This document shows positions 11,678 through 24,100 of a stretch of DNA of 64,000 nucleotides, piece after piece. The translations under genes and the position numbers were made by a program. The DNA comes from Excoecaria cochinchinensis (Eukaryota > Streptophyta > Magnoliopsida > Malpighiales > Euphorbiaceae): the NCBI GenBank assembly GCA_947683425.1, contig CANTUQ010000112.1, positions 15,591,001 through 15,655,000 on the forward strand, read 5' to 3'. Position 1 is the first letter of the stretch; each line of letters starts with the position of its first letter. The notes beneath the pieces are model-generated. The model saw only the letters and a program-made list of their open reading frames with translations, did not search any database and was not told the DNA's origin.

Positions 11678-13860
11678 AGGGATTCCAATACACTAATAAA
11701 GAGTCTTAGAAGGCGGCTACCGCACAGCAAGAAATAGGAGAGAAGACTTTCTATTAGATGTGCTTTTCATTTTATTATTGAACTTTTCAATCTTCATGTA
11801 TGCAGTGTTGTTTACATTAATTAAATTAATGACTTTTTGCTTATTTTTCTCATGATTTCACTATACATGATTGCAAACACGAGTCATTTACATTTGATAT
11901 TAACTTAATGAATACTGACTTATTTAATCTCAAGATCTCGTTGGCATCTGATATCACTCCTGAAGAGAAGAAAGTTCTGAGAAATAATAAAAAAAGGAAA
12001 AAAGAAATGGCCTTTGCATGGACCTGGAATGACATGTTAAAAATTGACAACGGCATTGTTGGATAGCGCTGCTTTAATATCCTAACATGACGACAAGCAA
12101 AATTTCAAAAGCCATTAATTTGCTTCCTCAAAGTCTAGGACGTATACGATGTAGCCCAACAAAGTAAAACTCCGATCATTAAAGGGTTTAGACAAATGAA
12201 ACTCTGGGCCTTCACAAGAAATAGCACATTAGAACTAAGCCTTATAATTCCTTTCTCCCCAACCATATGAGAAATTTACTACAAAACCAATTAAGATTGA
12301 CCTTTAACCATCTAGGACCAAGATGAGTAAGGCATGGACACTTATAGCCAAACTTAGAAGGAAAGCTCATTACCTTTACAAAAAAAAAATCCCATAGTTT
12401 TGTCCTAAACCATCTAAGACTAACGTACAAATCCATTTCAACCATTAAAGGCTACTTCAGAAATTGAGCCATTAAAGCCGATAAAAGCGAGGTGTGGCAT
12501 TTCACATTCAAGTTCCAAATAAAGAATTCATCATCTCAGTCAGTTTGTACAAGGGTCAAGAAAAAGTTTTTGATGTTAAAAAAAAGAAATACTGTCAAAA
12601 GAAGCAGCCTTCCCAGCTAATGAGGATGAAAGAGAATTTAAAGAAACCAATCGATGCCGACGGACTGAGGGAGGTTCCATGGCAAAGGCTTAAAAAAAAG
12701 GAGAAATAAATAATAAGTGCCCCACGGGTTGAAAACCGAAAAAGGCGTCATTGCTAAAATTGGGCGCCCTGCCAGGGTAAAAAAAGAAAAGGGGGCATCC
12801 TAGGCAAAAATTAAGGGCTGAAAAAAAATCTTCAATCATGAAAACCCGAGAGGGTTGATTGATAACAAGAGTTTGATGCGCACAGGATCTAATCCGAGAT
12901 TAGATGAGGTCTTGTATTTTTCGAGTTAATGCTAAATAATGATCATGTGTTATGAAATCAAATTGAAATATATGCATTCATACAATAATATATTGATGTG
13001 ACCAGAGCAGTTCATTTTGCATACTCAAGGTCTAGTTCCAGTATAAAACTAGCGCATTGTTACTATCTACCATCTGTTATTCTTGCTACTCAGGTGCTGC
13101 AGCCGATTCATTTTGCTATCAACTGTGAAGCCAATCCTACACCACCTTCATGAGGACAATCAACATCATATAACTATGGTCTAGGGCATAAAGGCATATC
13201 GACTGCCCTTGAATAATCTCTAATAACAGCTTCAACCCTTTTATAATTTGTAAAAAAAAATAAAGAGAGAGAGAGAGAGAAAAAAAGGCCGTTAGAGATG
13301 AAAACCCTAATTGGCTCTCTAAGCAAAAGTTAGGAAAAACGATAGGGTGAAAACATGAAAAAAGGCAGTCTGTCCTTAAAGAAAAAAGAGTAAAAAAAAA
13401 ATAAGCCGATGGATTGAGTTGGATCCATTCCAGGTAAAAGTAAAGCACAGGATTATGTGAAAATTCGAAAAGGAAGGGTTTCTCGCTAAGAAAAGCTAGT
13501 GTGAAAATTCACAAGGAACGCATTATCTTAAATAAAATGACTACAGGTATCAGATGAGAACCTCACAACCCCAAAGGCATGAAATCCAAAAGCAACTTCA
13601 AAGGGGATCGGTCCTACCGCAAATTGCGACCAAATCGGCTATCACCTCTAAGTTCACTTAAATGAATTCTTATCCTGCATTTCTGCATGACTCATGCATT
13701 TCACGGGCATGCTCACTATTTTTCTTGCATATTTGGTTTTTTAGTTTCACAGAAAGAGAGATTTGATGTGGACACCGATAAAAGGAGAGTGACAACATCA
13801 GTCAAAACACTAATCCAAAAATCAACCAATGACTTCTCAGGGTGCAATCAACGAAAGACT
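11678..13860 (+). other. non-coding internal region replacing pol
   Basis: Where an autonomous element would have protease-RT-RNase H-integrase, 2.2 kb of purine-rich sequence has no recognisable domain. It includes 'gggcgccctgccagggt' near 12761, '(GA)n' at 13265-13280 and many short A-rich runs. Open frames of 60-100 codons lack protein character. I see no host gene here. Confidence 0.6.
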
Positions 13861-14400
13861 TTAGAAAGGTTAGATACTGACACGGCTGGAACTATACACC
13901 GCACATGTTAGATGCCGCAACGAAAGAGGTTAGACACTGTATAAATAGGTTAGATACCGACACGGCTGGGGCTATACACCTCACAGGTTAGATGCAATGA
14001 AGGAGGTTAGACACAACATAAATAGGTTAAATACTGACATGACTAGGGCTATGCACCACACAGGTTAGATGCCGCAACGAATGAGGTTAGACACTGTATA
14101 AATAGGTTAGATACCGACATGGCTGGGGCTATACACCTCATGGGTTAGATGCAATGAAGGAGGTTAGACATAGCATAAATAGGTTAAATACCGACATGAC
14201 TGGGGCTATGCACCACACAGGTTAGATACCGCAATGAAGGAGGTTAGACACCGCATAAATAGGTTATATACCGACACGGCTGGGGCTATACACTGCACAG
14301 ATTAGATGCCGCAACGACAGAGGTTAGACACCGCATCGAAGTTGCTTACAGACCACAATGGCAAGAGCTAGACACCGCACAGGTTCAACGCTAAAATGAC
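13861..14400. repeat. 38-bp tandem repeat array upstream of 3' LTR
   Basis: About a dozen imperfect units such as GGTTAGATACCGACACGGCT and 'tacaccgcacaggttagat'. These are the same family as the array at 1-1130, though here the 16-nt piece usually reads 'GCTATACACC..' and many units carry 'gtataaat'. The two elements therefore share the repeat family but have amplified different variants. Confidence 0.85.
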
Positions 14401-14557
14401 AAGGGTTAACACGTTGACAAAATTGATGATAACTACCCCCAATAACTTCATTCAGACCGAAAAGACAGCTGCCTCACGTACGTATCTCTTCCTTCTTTCT
14501 TTGAGTTTTAGCTCACCTAAGCACCCATGCACTACGTTCCTCAAAACTGGAGGCAAC
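14401..14557 (+). other. 3' internal end before 3' LTR
   Basis: Homologous to 1131-1274 (same order of short shared blocks, ending 'ctggaggcaac'). No coding content. Confidence 0.55.
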
Positions 14558-14714
14558 TATAGACACCGAATCCAGAGGCAACCCAGACCAAGGTTACCCA
14601 GTGATGAAAATGATGCTTGTTCAAAGGCAAAAAAGTTAGAAGGGATGATTTCCTTATTGAAACCCTTCTTTTTAAATAAAAAATTATAACAATTTGGTTT
14701 TTGGGGTTTTCAGT

Positions 14715-15325
14715 GGCGGCGGGCATAAAGCGCAGCACCTGCTGGCAGTGCGCGCGAGGCACAGCTCCTGCATATAGGCTCGCGAGGTGCCACGCGCACG
14801 GCCTGCGAGGTCGCACCTCGTGCGTGAGAGGCACGGCCTCCTGCACGAGGCCACACCTCGCACAATGCGAGGCACGGCCTCCTGTACGAGGCCGCACCTC
14901 GCGTAGCATTAGGCACGGCCTCCAGCGCGAGTCCGCACCTCGTGGCGCCTGCTGGCAGCGTGCATCAGGCGCAGCGCCTGCATGCAGGCTCACGAGGTGC
15001 CGCGTGTAAGGCCTCGCCTCACGCAGCACATGGCCTGCGAGGCATCACCTCGTGCATGCAAGGCGTGGCCTCCTGCACGAGGCCACACCTCGCGCAATGC
15101 GAGGCGCGGCCTCCTGCATGAGGCACGGCTCTTTTGCGAGGCCGCACCTCGTGTAACGCGAGGCACAGCCTCCTTCGCGAGGTCACACCTCACACATGTG
15201 AGGTGCGCCCGCACCTCGTGCCTGCAAGGGATGGCCTCCCAGCGCACGCCCGCACCTCGCGCCTGCGAGGCACGGCCTCCAGCGCGAGGGCCGCACCTCG
15301 TGCGTCTCCTACCTCACTGGGACTT
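14715..15325. repeat. GC-rich palindromic block (GCGAGGC / GCACCTCG motif), 3' LTR copy
   Basis: About 600 bp of short repeats, with GAGGC, GCACCTCG, GCGAGGC and GAGGCACGGCCTCC alternating in both orientations. It lies 160-770 bp into the LTR and ends about 170 bp before a TATA box. The part equivalent to the 5' LTR block is roughly 95 bp longer here, so block length changes between LTRs of one element. Confidence 0.78.
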
Positions 15326-15495
15326 TGTTTTTTCCTGGATTTCAGTAGTTTTGAGTTAAATTTTGAATTTGAATTAAACTCAAATTCTTTTTTTTCAATT
15401 TTTAAAAGGATAAAACTCAATTTTTAAAGGATAATTACGGATGTTTTAATGGGATTAAAAAACTCCTAAAACCTAATTTTTTTGGAGGAAAATCA

Positions 15496-15503
15496 TATAA
15501 AAA
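15496..15503 (+). promoter_or_regulatory. TATA box of 3' LTR
   Basis: TATAAAAA within 'aatcatataaaaagaaaaag'; the 5' LTR equivalent has decayed to 'cacataaag'. It is placed downstream of the GC-rich block, as in the LTR at 4168. Confidence 0.45.
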
Positions 15504-16370
15504 GAAAAAGTTAGAACACCATAGGGGGGAGCATTAGAACGGCAAACAAAAATTCTGAAAAGGAAGATTTTTGAGAGCTAAGAAGGTTTTTCGAAAATTC
15601 TAAAAATCGTTCTTAAGCCAAAAAAATTAATTTTTTGTGTTTATAATTCAATTCTCATCATCTGATTTCTTTAAAAATAAGAGCGTTGAACTTCAGTTTT
15701 AGTGAGAGAAAGCTTTGTTCCAAGCTTTCTTTATTCTTTTTTCAAGCAATCTACAAGGAAATCAATCCGTTCTTCTTTTGCAACCAAAATCAAACCTCTG
15801 AGTGTAAATTTACGGGTTAAAGCCAATCCTTTCTCTTTCCTTACTTTGTGTAGTTCATTTGTTTTCTCCATTGTAATTACTGTAAAATACTATTAGTTTA
15901 TTTGTTGTTGTTTGTTATAATCAACATGAACTTAGATTAATCTAATCAATTTTCTGATATGATGCGTGGAATGTAAGTTGAATCTGTAGAACATCTAGCA
16001 TTAATTTTGTTTTTCATTTGATTCTACTTTTGGTCATTAATCCACTTTGTTAATTTTCAATGTTTCTTATCAAACATTATTTTCCTGTAGTAATCATAAA
16101 TATTTTTCTCAATTAGAATTATTTGTTGTATTTGCTTCATTTAATTGCTTATTTCTATTATATCATATTCTGTTTAATTTGCTAACATTGTTTTTTTTAT
16201 TCTTGTTTTTGTTGTCTGCCAAATGTATTTATTTCATTTTGAGTAATGTTACTAGGCAAGCCGGAGAATCAAGAGATTAAGAGCCTTCAAAGTTTGGTTT
16301 GCATTTTAATTTTCGTATTTCCTTTATTTTATTGTTTTGTATGTTTTATACAAAATAGTATTTAGATACG

Positions 16371-16452
16371 TTTATTTTAGAGAAACTCATGCTTTTTTAC
16401 AATAATAAGAATTTTTATTATTGTAAAAAAGCATGAGTTTCTCTAAAATAAA
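16371..16452. repeat. perfect 38-bp inverted repeat with 6-nt spacer
   Basis: Left arm 16371-16408, spacer GAATTT, right arm 16415-16452, with no mismatch. The homologous place in the 5' LTR (about 8591-8650) has only the left-arm sequence, so the right arm is a secondary inverted duplication in this LTR copy. Confidence 0.95.
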
Positions 16453-17117
16453 AATTAATAAAATAGGACTAATGTCCTGATTTTAGCCAATAAACTTTCA
16501 TTTTCGAAAGGGAGTTAATTCTTATAAAATGGGATCCAATTATCCCTATAATTTTTATCGTCCAAAATAACTCTCAGATTTTTTAAGTTAAAACAAGGGA
16601 ACCAATGTTTCTAAAATCTAATAAATGTCTGTATTTGTGTATTATGTATTTTATTTTATTCTTTTTTGTGTATTATTTATTTTGGGCTCTTATAATTAAT
16701 TTTGGGGCAATTTTAATCATTTATTTATGCTTTTTTTTTTTAATTTTGGGGATTATTTTGTCCCATTTTTCACTTGTAATTTATTTATCACTTTCTTTAT
16801 TACTTTCCAAAAATGCTTGAAATGCGATTTAATTTTATTGCATGATCGCGTGAGATAAGAAATGGAATTTCAATTGCTAAAAAATTCATTTATAACTTAA
16901 CTTAAGACATTAATAAGAGTAAAATTCCAAACATTTTTTCTGGTTTAAGACCCCCAAGGTTAGATGACCTTTCCCAATTTCTTGTAAATTGGGTAGCGAC
17001 TCCAAAATACCTTAAAGTTTCCTAAAGGTTTCATGAGATTAGAACTTCCCAATGTTTTATTGGGTAATGAATTTCAAAATATCTCGTGTTATCCAAGATC
17101 AAAAAGACGCCGACCAT

Positions 17118-17535
17118 TTCGTGTTATGCAAGATTAAAGGTTTCATTAACTTTAATAGTTTGTTCTTAATTGAAGAGAAATAAAATAGAAAGAAAGTAAT
17201 TGAAACTTATTAAAGTTAATGAGGCTTAAATTAGTTGACAAATTGCAGCCATGCACATATAAGTCTCTCCTATATGAAAAGCAAGAGAAAGAGAAGAGAA
17301 AAAATTCATTTTCTCCATTTCTTCATCTCTTTACCTTTCGGCTGAAATTTTCACCACCACCTAAAGGGAAACTTGCTTCAATAATATGGAAATTTAAGGA
17401 TGAAAAGTGAAGACTTATGAGTATTGAAAGAATTAATGAAAAGAAGATTTAATGAGGTAAGTAAAACTAATAATTTGCTAGTGCATGATCACGTTTTCTT
17501 ATCTATCTTTATATTTTTGAATTTGAATTAATAAT
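17118..17535. other. unassigned spacer
   Basis: About 420 bp between the truncated LTR and the next LTR boundary. It is A-rich and contains a pyrimidine-rich stretch near 17310-17345 and a 63-codon open frame without domain character. It may be host sequence or leader of a lost element; nothing decides this. Confidence 0.4.
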
Positions 17536-17980
17536 TGTTGGGTTTTTAAATGGAATAATACAAATTATCGTGCAACGGAATAAAATAAAAGCCATATAGG
17601 ATACATGCAATCCAATTGATTTAAAAGGAGGGATAAAGAATACCGACCTGTTAAATGTGCTTAATTGCGAACTAATACCTTAGTTCTATCAGATTGTGGG
17701 CACTGTTCCAATTACAAACACACTCTACTAGTATCCACACGTACGAACCGATGAACAGATAATTGAAGGGGTGCTAACTCCCTCTTTTTCGACTGAATTT
17801 TATGTGGTTTTTTCTACATTTTTCTTTCACAAAGAAAAATGGCGGCTAGGTATTTTGCAGCCCCTCTATTAAAACGTAAATTAGGGTTAGATTATCTTAA
17901 ACATATATATCTATACATATATATGTATAAACTTCAACCCTAAAGATATAAATTAGGGATATTATCTCTTATTCAAAATA

Positions 17981-18022
<42 letters not shown>

Positions 18023-18634
18023 CTTATTCAAAATAATAAGAAATATTACATTTATATATATATATAATTTCAAAATTAAATATAAATATCTATATTTATA
18101 TAATTTCAAAATACCCTAATTAAAGTCCAGTATGTTCACCATCGTCTTGGTGTGTAACCTAATAGTTTTATATTAAGTTGCCAGTGAGCCCAATTTCATA
18201 ATAGGCTCACAAGTCATAATTGGTCTCTAACAAGATATTATGACTATCCAAATAATATAAATATGGTTAGTCCGATTTTAACCTGACAACAGAACATGTT
18301 ATTATTGTCACACCCCGTTTGCCCCCCTAGTAGAATGAGCCATCTGTGTGTGCATCCATTGTGTGTGTCTTGGCATGTGTTAAAGGACATTTTAGGTAAA
18401 AATATGTGTTTTAAGGGTTTTATTAGCATATGGATGCATGTATAGCATTAAAGTGTGAATTAGTTGGGATATATTTGTATGTGCATGAGTGTTCCATTGT
18501 AGGGTATGAGTAGTGGAGTTGGGTTTGTGTGCTTTACTCATATATTAGTAGGGTGTTTTAAGTTGAGAGTGCATTGTGTGTGAGTAATGTATGCTTGTTG
18601 AGTGTGAGTGGTCAAGTTCCACCAATCTTAGGAT

Positions 18635-18644
18635 GACACGTGGC
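18635..18644 (+). promoter_or_regulatory. G-box-like element in U3
   Basis: GACACGTGGC contains the CACGTG core bound by plant bZIP/bHLH factors, and a CCAAT motif lies just upstream. The 3' LTR copy has lost the core by a C to A change. This is a motif match only. Confidence 0.35.
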
Positions 18645-19542
18645 TAGGGTTTTTGGAAATAGGTGTAAAAAGAAAGAGAAAGAAGGGCAGCCACTCCTAC
18701 TACCTCTTGCCCCATTCTCTCTTCTTCATTACTCCTTCTTCCTCTTTTCCCTTCCCATTGGTGTCCTGGTATTTGATTCAAGCGATTTGTGGTGGAATTT
18801 GATCGCTCTTCAACCTCCGCTAGGTAAAGTTTTCCACATTTTCATCATTTTCTTCACACTGTTCATTTTCTTCTTTGCATTTCTAGATTGAGTTTTAATT
18901 TAGGGTTTTTGTTTGTGTGTTCTTGGTGTGTCGGCTGTTAGTTGAGCCTCCCCGTGACCCGAAAGGCAAAGAGAAAGCTGGAAGTAGTGGAACCAAGTAA
19001 TCGAAGTTAGGATTTTAGGTTTGGGAATTTATGCATTTTTGTGTTTATGTTGCGGCTGAATGATTTGTGGTAATTTGATGATTATTGTGATGCATGCTGG
19101 AAGTAATGTAACGTGTTTTAGTTGATTTAAGTTTCAAAATAAAAGAACCGATTAGTGTGTTTTGGATTTACTGTGACTTGCTGGGTTGCTGTTATTGAAA
19201 TTTGCTTTTGTTCAAATGTGATTTAATTGTGTTAAGGGTGTTAAAAGTGTGTCTATACATTGCTGGTGGCGAGGAAAAATAGCGATCTGAGGTAAGTAAT
19301 TTTTGAAGAAATGTGTTTTAAAGTTCTAGGCAAGTTTAGGAACTAGGGATTTCTGCAGAGTTCCTGTAGTTGCAAATTGCAGAAAATCAGTCAGTCCAAG
19401 TCTCGATCGGCCTACCATCTTCGGATCGGAAATGCCTTGAGTGCCCCACGCTCGGCTATCGATCAAAAGATGGGAAGTTCCGATCGGGAGAGTGGATCTC
19501 GGCACTCGTAACCCTAATTTTCTTCCCCGATCAACTATGTGG

Positions 19543-19905
19543 GGAGAGGCCAGTCACGAGTGGTGATGGCCAGTCACTACTCGTGACTTGGCTGGTCACG
19601 AGTCGTGACTGGCCATCACCACTCGTGACTGGCCTCTTGGCTAGTCACGAGTAGTGACTGGCCATCACCACTCGTGACTTGGCTGGTCACGAGTCGTGAC
19701 TGGCCATCACTACTCGTGACTGGCCTCTTGGCGTGACCAGACAACAGGCCAGTCACGAGTGGTGATGGCCAGTCACGACTCGTGACCAGCCAAGAGGCCA
19801 GTCACGAGTGGTGCTGGCCAGTCACGACTCGTGACCAACCAAAGAGACCAGTCACGAGTCGTGATTGCCAGTCACGACTCGTGACCGGCCTGGTCACCTC
19901 TGTTC
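19543..19905. repeat. GC-rich palindromic block (GTCACGAGTCGTGAC motif), 5' LTR
   Basis: About twenty copies of GTCACGA-[G/C]-TCGTGAC and variants (GTCACGAGTGGTGA, GTCACTACTCGTGAC), joined by GGCCA/TGGCC and CCAAGAGG spacers. The consensus is a perfect 7-bp inverted repeat around one base. Segments appear in both orientations. The block lies 1.24-1.60 kb into the LTR. Confidence 0.9.
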
Positions 19906-20611
19906 GGCCTATTTTCTGAAATTGCCCAGTGTTAACTAAAAATGAATTTCGTATCTCTTCTGAATGGACTTATACTATTGTATGATACATGTCATTCTTT
20001 TATATGCTTTTATATGAGTGATACCATGATTCTTCAGATGAATTGTATGCTGTACTTTGAAATATGATTTGTATTATATATGACCTGCGAGAGTCAATCT
20101 AGTGGATAGTTAGGCATGCCTAATAGAGTCTCTTAGCTGCAGCCCTCAGTTCTATCTGGATCCCGATCAGGTTTCCGTTTGGTTCCCCACGAACCCCTTA
20201 TGCGTTTTGGATCTTGTTTAAGGTCCCCTCTATAAAATGTTTTGAATGCGATAAAAAAAATAAAATGGTTTTTGATTCGTACCCGTAAGGTACGCTATGC
20301 GTTCGACTCGTGCCCATAAGGTACGCTATGCGTTTACTCGTTATCAACTATTGTGAGTCAGCAGGTGCTCTTTTTGTTTTGTTCCACTTTGTTATGTTTA
20401 TCAGAATATGGTATTCAGATGCGTATAATGATAAGTATGAGAAATCAACTGAAGTGTAAGTGAATGTGGATGTGAATTTCTAAATGCATGTCTTTATTAT
20501 GCAAGTAAGATTATATAGCTGATATCATTATTTGCATTAGTCATATTGTATGTGTATGGCATAGACGACCATTGTGAATGGCCGTCCACTCTTTTGTTGT
20601 GTGTTTTCCCA

Positions 20612-20648
20612 CTAAGCGTTTATCGCTTAGCACGGTGTTTTATCCGTG
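20612..20648 (+). ncRNA. conserved double hairpin near LTR 3' end
   Basis: CTAAGCG-tttat-CGCTTAG (perfect 7-bp stem) is followed at once by CACGG-tgttttat-CCGTG. The same pair of stems occurs in all Tekay-type LTRs here (29996-30031; minus strand 44953-44990 and 52143-52180; 59447-59485). It is a structural element of the element RNA, about 400 nt before the LTR end; its role is not known. Confidence 0.65.
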
Positions 20649-21051
20649 CGGGTGCGGAGGATGATGTTCTTTTGGGAGAGTCTTCGCCAGTCAAGCCAAC
20701 ACAGAGGGATTAGTGTTAGGGCTTTATTTTTGATAGCATGACTGATTCTTTTATATCGGAACTCTCTTTATACCATTATTTTGTAAAGCTTCCGCATTTA
20801 TATAATTTTGGTTTATGTAATTATCTTATTCCGACTTTTAATCAGGACATTTTTGTAACGAATTTTGCTATTATAATGATGGAATATTCTGATGCTTAGG
20901 AATGTTTTAATTTACTCGTAATGATGTATGGCTATTATGTATGAATGTATGCTTTGTATCTTTGTATGCTTGGTGACACACCCGGCTCATACGGCTTCTC
21001 ACTCCTAAAGGATGCGTACGCCTACGTATGGGTAGGGGGTGTTACAGTTTT

Positions 21052-21063
21052 TGGTATCAAAGC
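21052..21063 (+). promoter_or_regulatory. primer binding site (initiator tRNA-Met)
   Basis: TGGTATCAAAGC, five nucleotides after the LTR end, matches the common plant PBS TGGTATCAGAGC with one G to A change. Confidence 0.9.
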
Positions 21064-21157
21064 CTGGTTTAGGCGTTTCTGGGTGTTGTTGTTGTGTTGA
21101 GGTGCATAGATGTGTATATGTCTAGATCTGTGTTGGTTGACGCGATTTTTTTTTTAG

Positions 21158-24100
21158 ATGGCTTCTAACTCTGTTCGTAGATCACTTGAGGAGTCCGCCG
21201 AGAGTGTGAACCCTCAAGCTATGGATCCTTCGGTTTCTGTGTCGGCTCAACATGCTAGGGTCCAGCCCGAGGCCGCTGCCATGCCTTTTGAAGCTATGTT
21301 CAAGCTATCACAGGACATGGCTAGGGTCTTGGAGAGAGTGGCTGCTCCTAGAGCCCCTATAGAGAACTTGAGAAGGGCTGGTGTTGAAGATTTCTATGGC
21401 ACAGGGTTGGATGAGTCAGAGTTGGCTGAGAAATGGGTAGACAAAGTGAAGCGTGCTTTGAGAGAAGTCCGGTGTCCTCCTGACCAGCAGGCAGAGTGTG
21501 CAGTGGCTTTACTGCAAGGGTCCGCTTATGAATGATGGGAATTGGTTTGTAGGCATCCTCAGCCACCTGATCCGATTACTTGGGATTTCTTTAAGGGAGA
21601 GTTCACGAAGAAGTACATAACTCAGACCTATAAGGATGCTAGATGGGCACAGTTTCTGAGCTTGAAACAGAGGGCTTTATCGGTTTCAGAGTTTGAGAAA
21701 GAGTTCAACCGGTTGTCTAGGTATGCTCCAGTAGGTATCATGACTGATGAGTTCAGGTGCCGTCATTTTGAGGCAGGGTTGAATGAGTCTTTGAGGGTTA
21801 TGCTGATTTCCCAGATGAGCACACCGGGGGTGAATTACTACCAGATAGTAGATGTTGCTATGAGGGCGAAGAGATCAGAATCTGTGCTAAGAGAGAGGGC
21901 TCAGAGGAGGAACCCTTCTCGTGGAGGATCTTCTTCTTCATCCTCGGGTAAGAGATCGAGGAACCCGCAGGATGAGTCATCATCTGGTCCAACCACTAGA
22001 GGCAGGAGACAGGGTTCTGCAATTGTGTCAGGTTCTGGTAGAGGTGGTAGACCTGAGACTACATCAATATGTCCTCATTGCAGTAAGACTCATCGGGGTG
22101 AGTACAGGTGGCTCACTGGTGGGTGTTTCCGGTGTGGGAGCACTGAACATCTTCTGGCCAGTTGTCCGAGGTTGTATGAGGATTCGGGTTCATAGAGAGA
22201 GGCTAGCAGAGTGGGTTCGAATGCTACACAGGCTGCCCGTGGTAGAGGCCGAGGTAGGGGTCGAGGTGGTCGACTTAGAGAGGGTGCTGCATCAGAGACA
22301 GTGGAGCGTCAGTTACCAGTCGCACTAGAGCCTATGCTATGAGAGCCAGAGAGGAGCAGGATGCGCCTGATATTATTGTTGGTAAGTTCCTACTCCATGA
22401 CATTGAATTGTATGCTCTAATTGACCCTGGTTCCACACACTCATACTTGTGCACAGATAAGATTGTTGATAAGCTGCATGTGGTGGATAAATTAGATTAT
22501 GAGATATGTGTGACCAGTCCATTAGGGCATAGTGTCAGTGTGAGTAGAGTTTATAAGAATTGTCCTTTGTTAGTTGAGGGAGTTGTGTTTCCAGTGGATT
22601 TGATTGAGTTGCCTTTCAGAGAGTTTAATCTGATTCTGGGTATGGACTGGTTGGGTAAGCACCGGGTTGTAGTTGATTGCCATAGGAAGACGGTGGTGCT
22701 TCGAGATAGAGATCGGTCTTCTGTGATTGTGAAAGGTTTGGGTGCTAGCTCTTTGAATAATGTAATTTCAGCTATGCAAGCTAAGAGGTTCATTAGGAAG
22801 GGTTGTGAGGCTTTTCTAGCGGTCGTGTTGGATTCCAAGAGAGATCAAGTTCAGATTGAGGACATCCCTGTTGTGCAGGAGTTTAGTGATGTGTTTTCGA
22901 GTGATTTGCCGGGTTTGCCTCCTGAGAGAGAAGTTGAGTTGTCCATAGAGATTATGCCGGGTACCACTCCCATATCGAAAGCACCTTATCGGATGGCTCC
23001 TGTAGAGTTAAGAGAACTCAAAACTCAACTACAAGAGCTATTAGATAAGGGGTTTATTCGACCCAGCATATCTCCATGGGGAGCTCCGGTTTTGTTTGTC
23101 AAGAAGAAAGATGGATCTTTGCGGATGTGTATTGATTATAGGCAAATCAATAAGGTCACAGTGAAGAACAAGTATCCTTTACCTAGGATTGAGGATTTGT
23201 TTGAACAGCTTAGAGGTGCAGGTGTTTTCTCAAAGATTGATCTTCGGTCGGGTTACTATCAGTTGCGAGTTAAGGACGAGGATGTGGTTAAGACTGCATT
23301 TCGGACTCGGTATGACCACTATGAGTTTCTTGTGATGCCATTTGGTTTGACCAATGCTCCAGCGGCATTCATGGATTTGATGAACGGAGTATTTAGGCCA
23401 TACTTAGATCGGTTTGTAGTGGTGTTTATAGATGACATCTTGGTGTATTCCAAGGATGAGAGTGAGCATGAAGAACATCTCCGGTTGGTTTTGCAAGTAT
23501 TGAGAGAGCATCGGTTGTTTGCTAAGCTTAGCAAGTACGACTTTTGGCTTCAGGAAGTGTCATTTCTGGGTCACATTGTTTCGACTAGAGGTATCCAGGT
23601 GGATCTGGCCAAGATTGAGGCGATAGTTGATTGGAAAGCGCCTAGGAATGTTCAGGAAGTGAGGAGTTTTCTGGGTTTGGCGAGTTACTACCGTCGGTTT
23701 GTTAAGGGTTTTTCAGTGATTGCTGCTCCGATGACAAGGTTATTAAGAAAAAGCGTCAGGTTTGATTGGTCGGATAAGTGTCAGGCTTGTTTTGAGAGGC
23801 TGAAGCAGTTGCTAGTCGAGGCTCCTATACTTACTCAACCCACCTCGGGTAAAGAGTTTGTCATGTATAGTGATGTATCTGGTGTCGGTCTTGGGTGTGT
23901 ACTGATGCAGGAAGGTAAGGTTGTGGCTTATGCTTCTCGACAGTTGAAGCCACATGAGAGGAATTATCCGACACATGATTTAGAGTTAGCGGCTGTGGTT
24001 TTTGCTTTGAAGATTTGGCGCCATTATCTGTATGGGGAGAAATGTAGGATCTTTACGGACCATAAGAGCTTAAAGTATTTCCTCACGCATAAGGAATTGA

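Larger units (their letters stand above)
7244..17117 (+). mobile_element. non-autonomous (gag-only) Ogre/Tat-type LTR retrotransposon
   Basis: The element has a 5'-truncated 5' LTR (7244-9386), tRNA-Arg-type PBS (9388), gag pseudogene (10325-11677), 2.2 kb of non-coding internal sequence, a 38-bp tandem array (13861-14400) and a 3'-truncated 3' LTR (14558-17117). No protease, reverse transcriptase, RNase H or integrase motif is present in any frame of the internal region. It would therefore depend on an autonomous relative for transposition. The 5' LTR lacks about 375 bp that the 3' LTR has; since the missing edge coincides with the end of the LTR at 7243, the missing part probably lies left of the window, beyond the inserted element. 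Confidence 0.8.
14558..17117 (+). repeat. 3' LTR of gag-only element, 3' end truncated
   Basis: Begins TATAGACACCGAATCC, a decayed version of the family start TGTAGACACC. It follows the 5' LTR closely from 14931 to about 17117 ('aaaagacgccgacca'), then homology stops some 70 bp before the expected LTR end. It carries an additional 38-bp inverted duplication (16371-16452) not present in the 5' LTR. Confidence 0.8.
18306..21046 (+). repeat. 5' LTR of Tekay element 1
   Basis: 2741 bp, TGTCACACCC..GGGTGTTACA. It carries CCAAT near 18622, a G-box-like GACACGTGGC at 18635-18644 (the 3' LTR has GACAAGTGGC), the GC-rich palindromic block at 19543-19905, two copies of 'aaggtacgctatgcgtt' near 20290 and 20319, and the double hairpin at 20612-20648. 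Confidence 0.93.

Noticed and set aside
14541..15427. Cluster of six overlapping open frames on both strands
   Set aside because: Same GC-rich block artefact in the 3' LTR.
17219..17410. 63-codon frame in spacer
   Set aside because: Low-complexity Lys/Phe/Ser composition and no homologous or contextual support.
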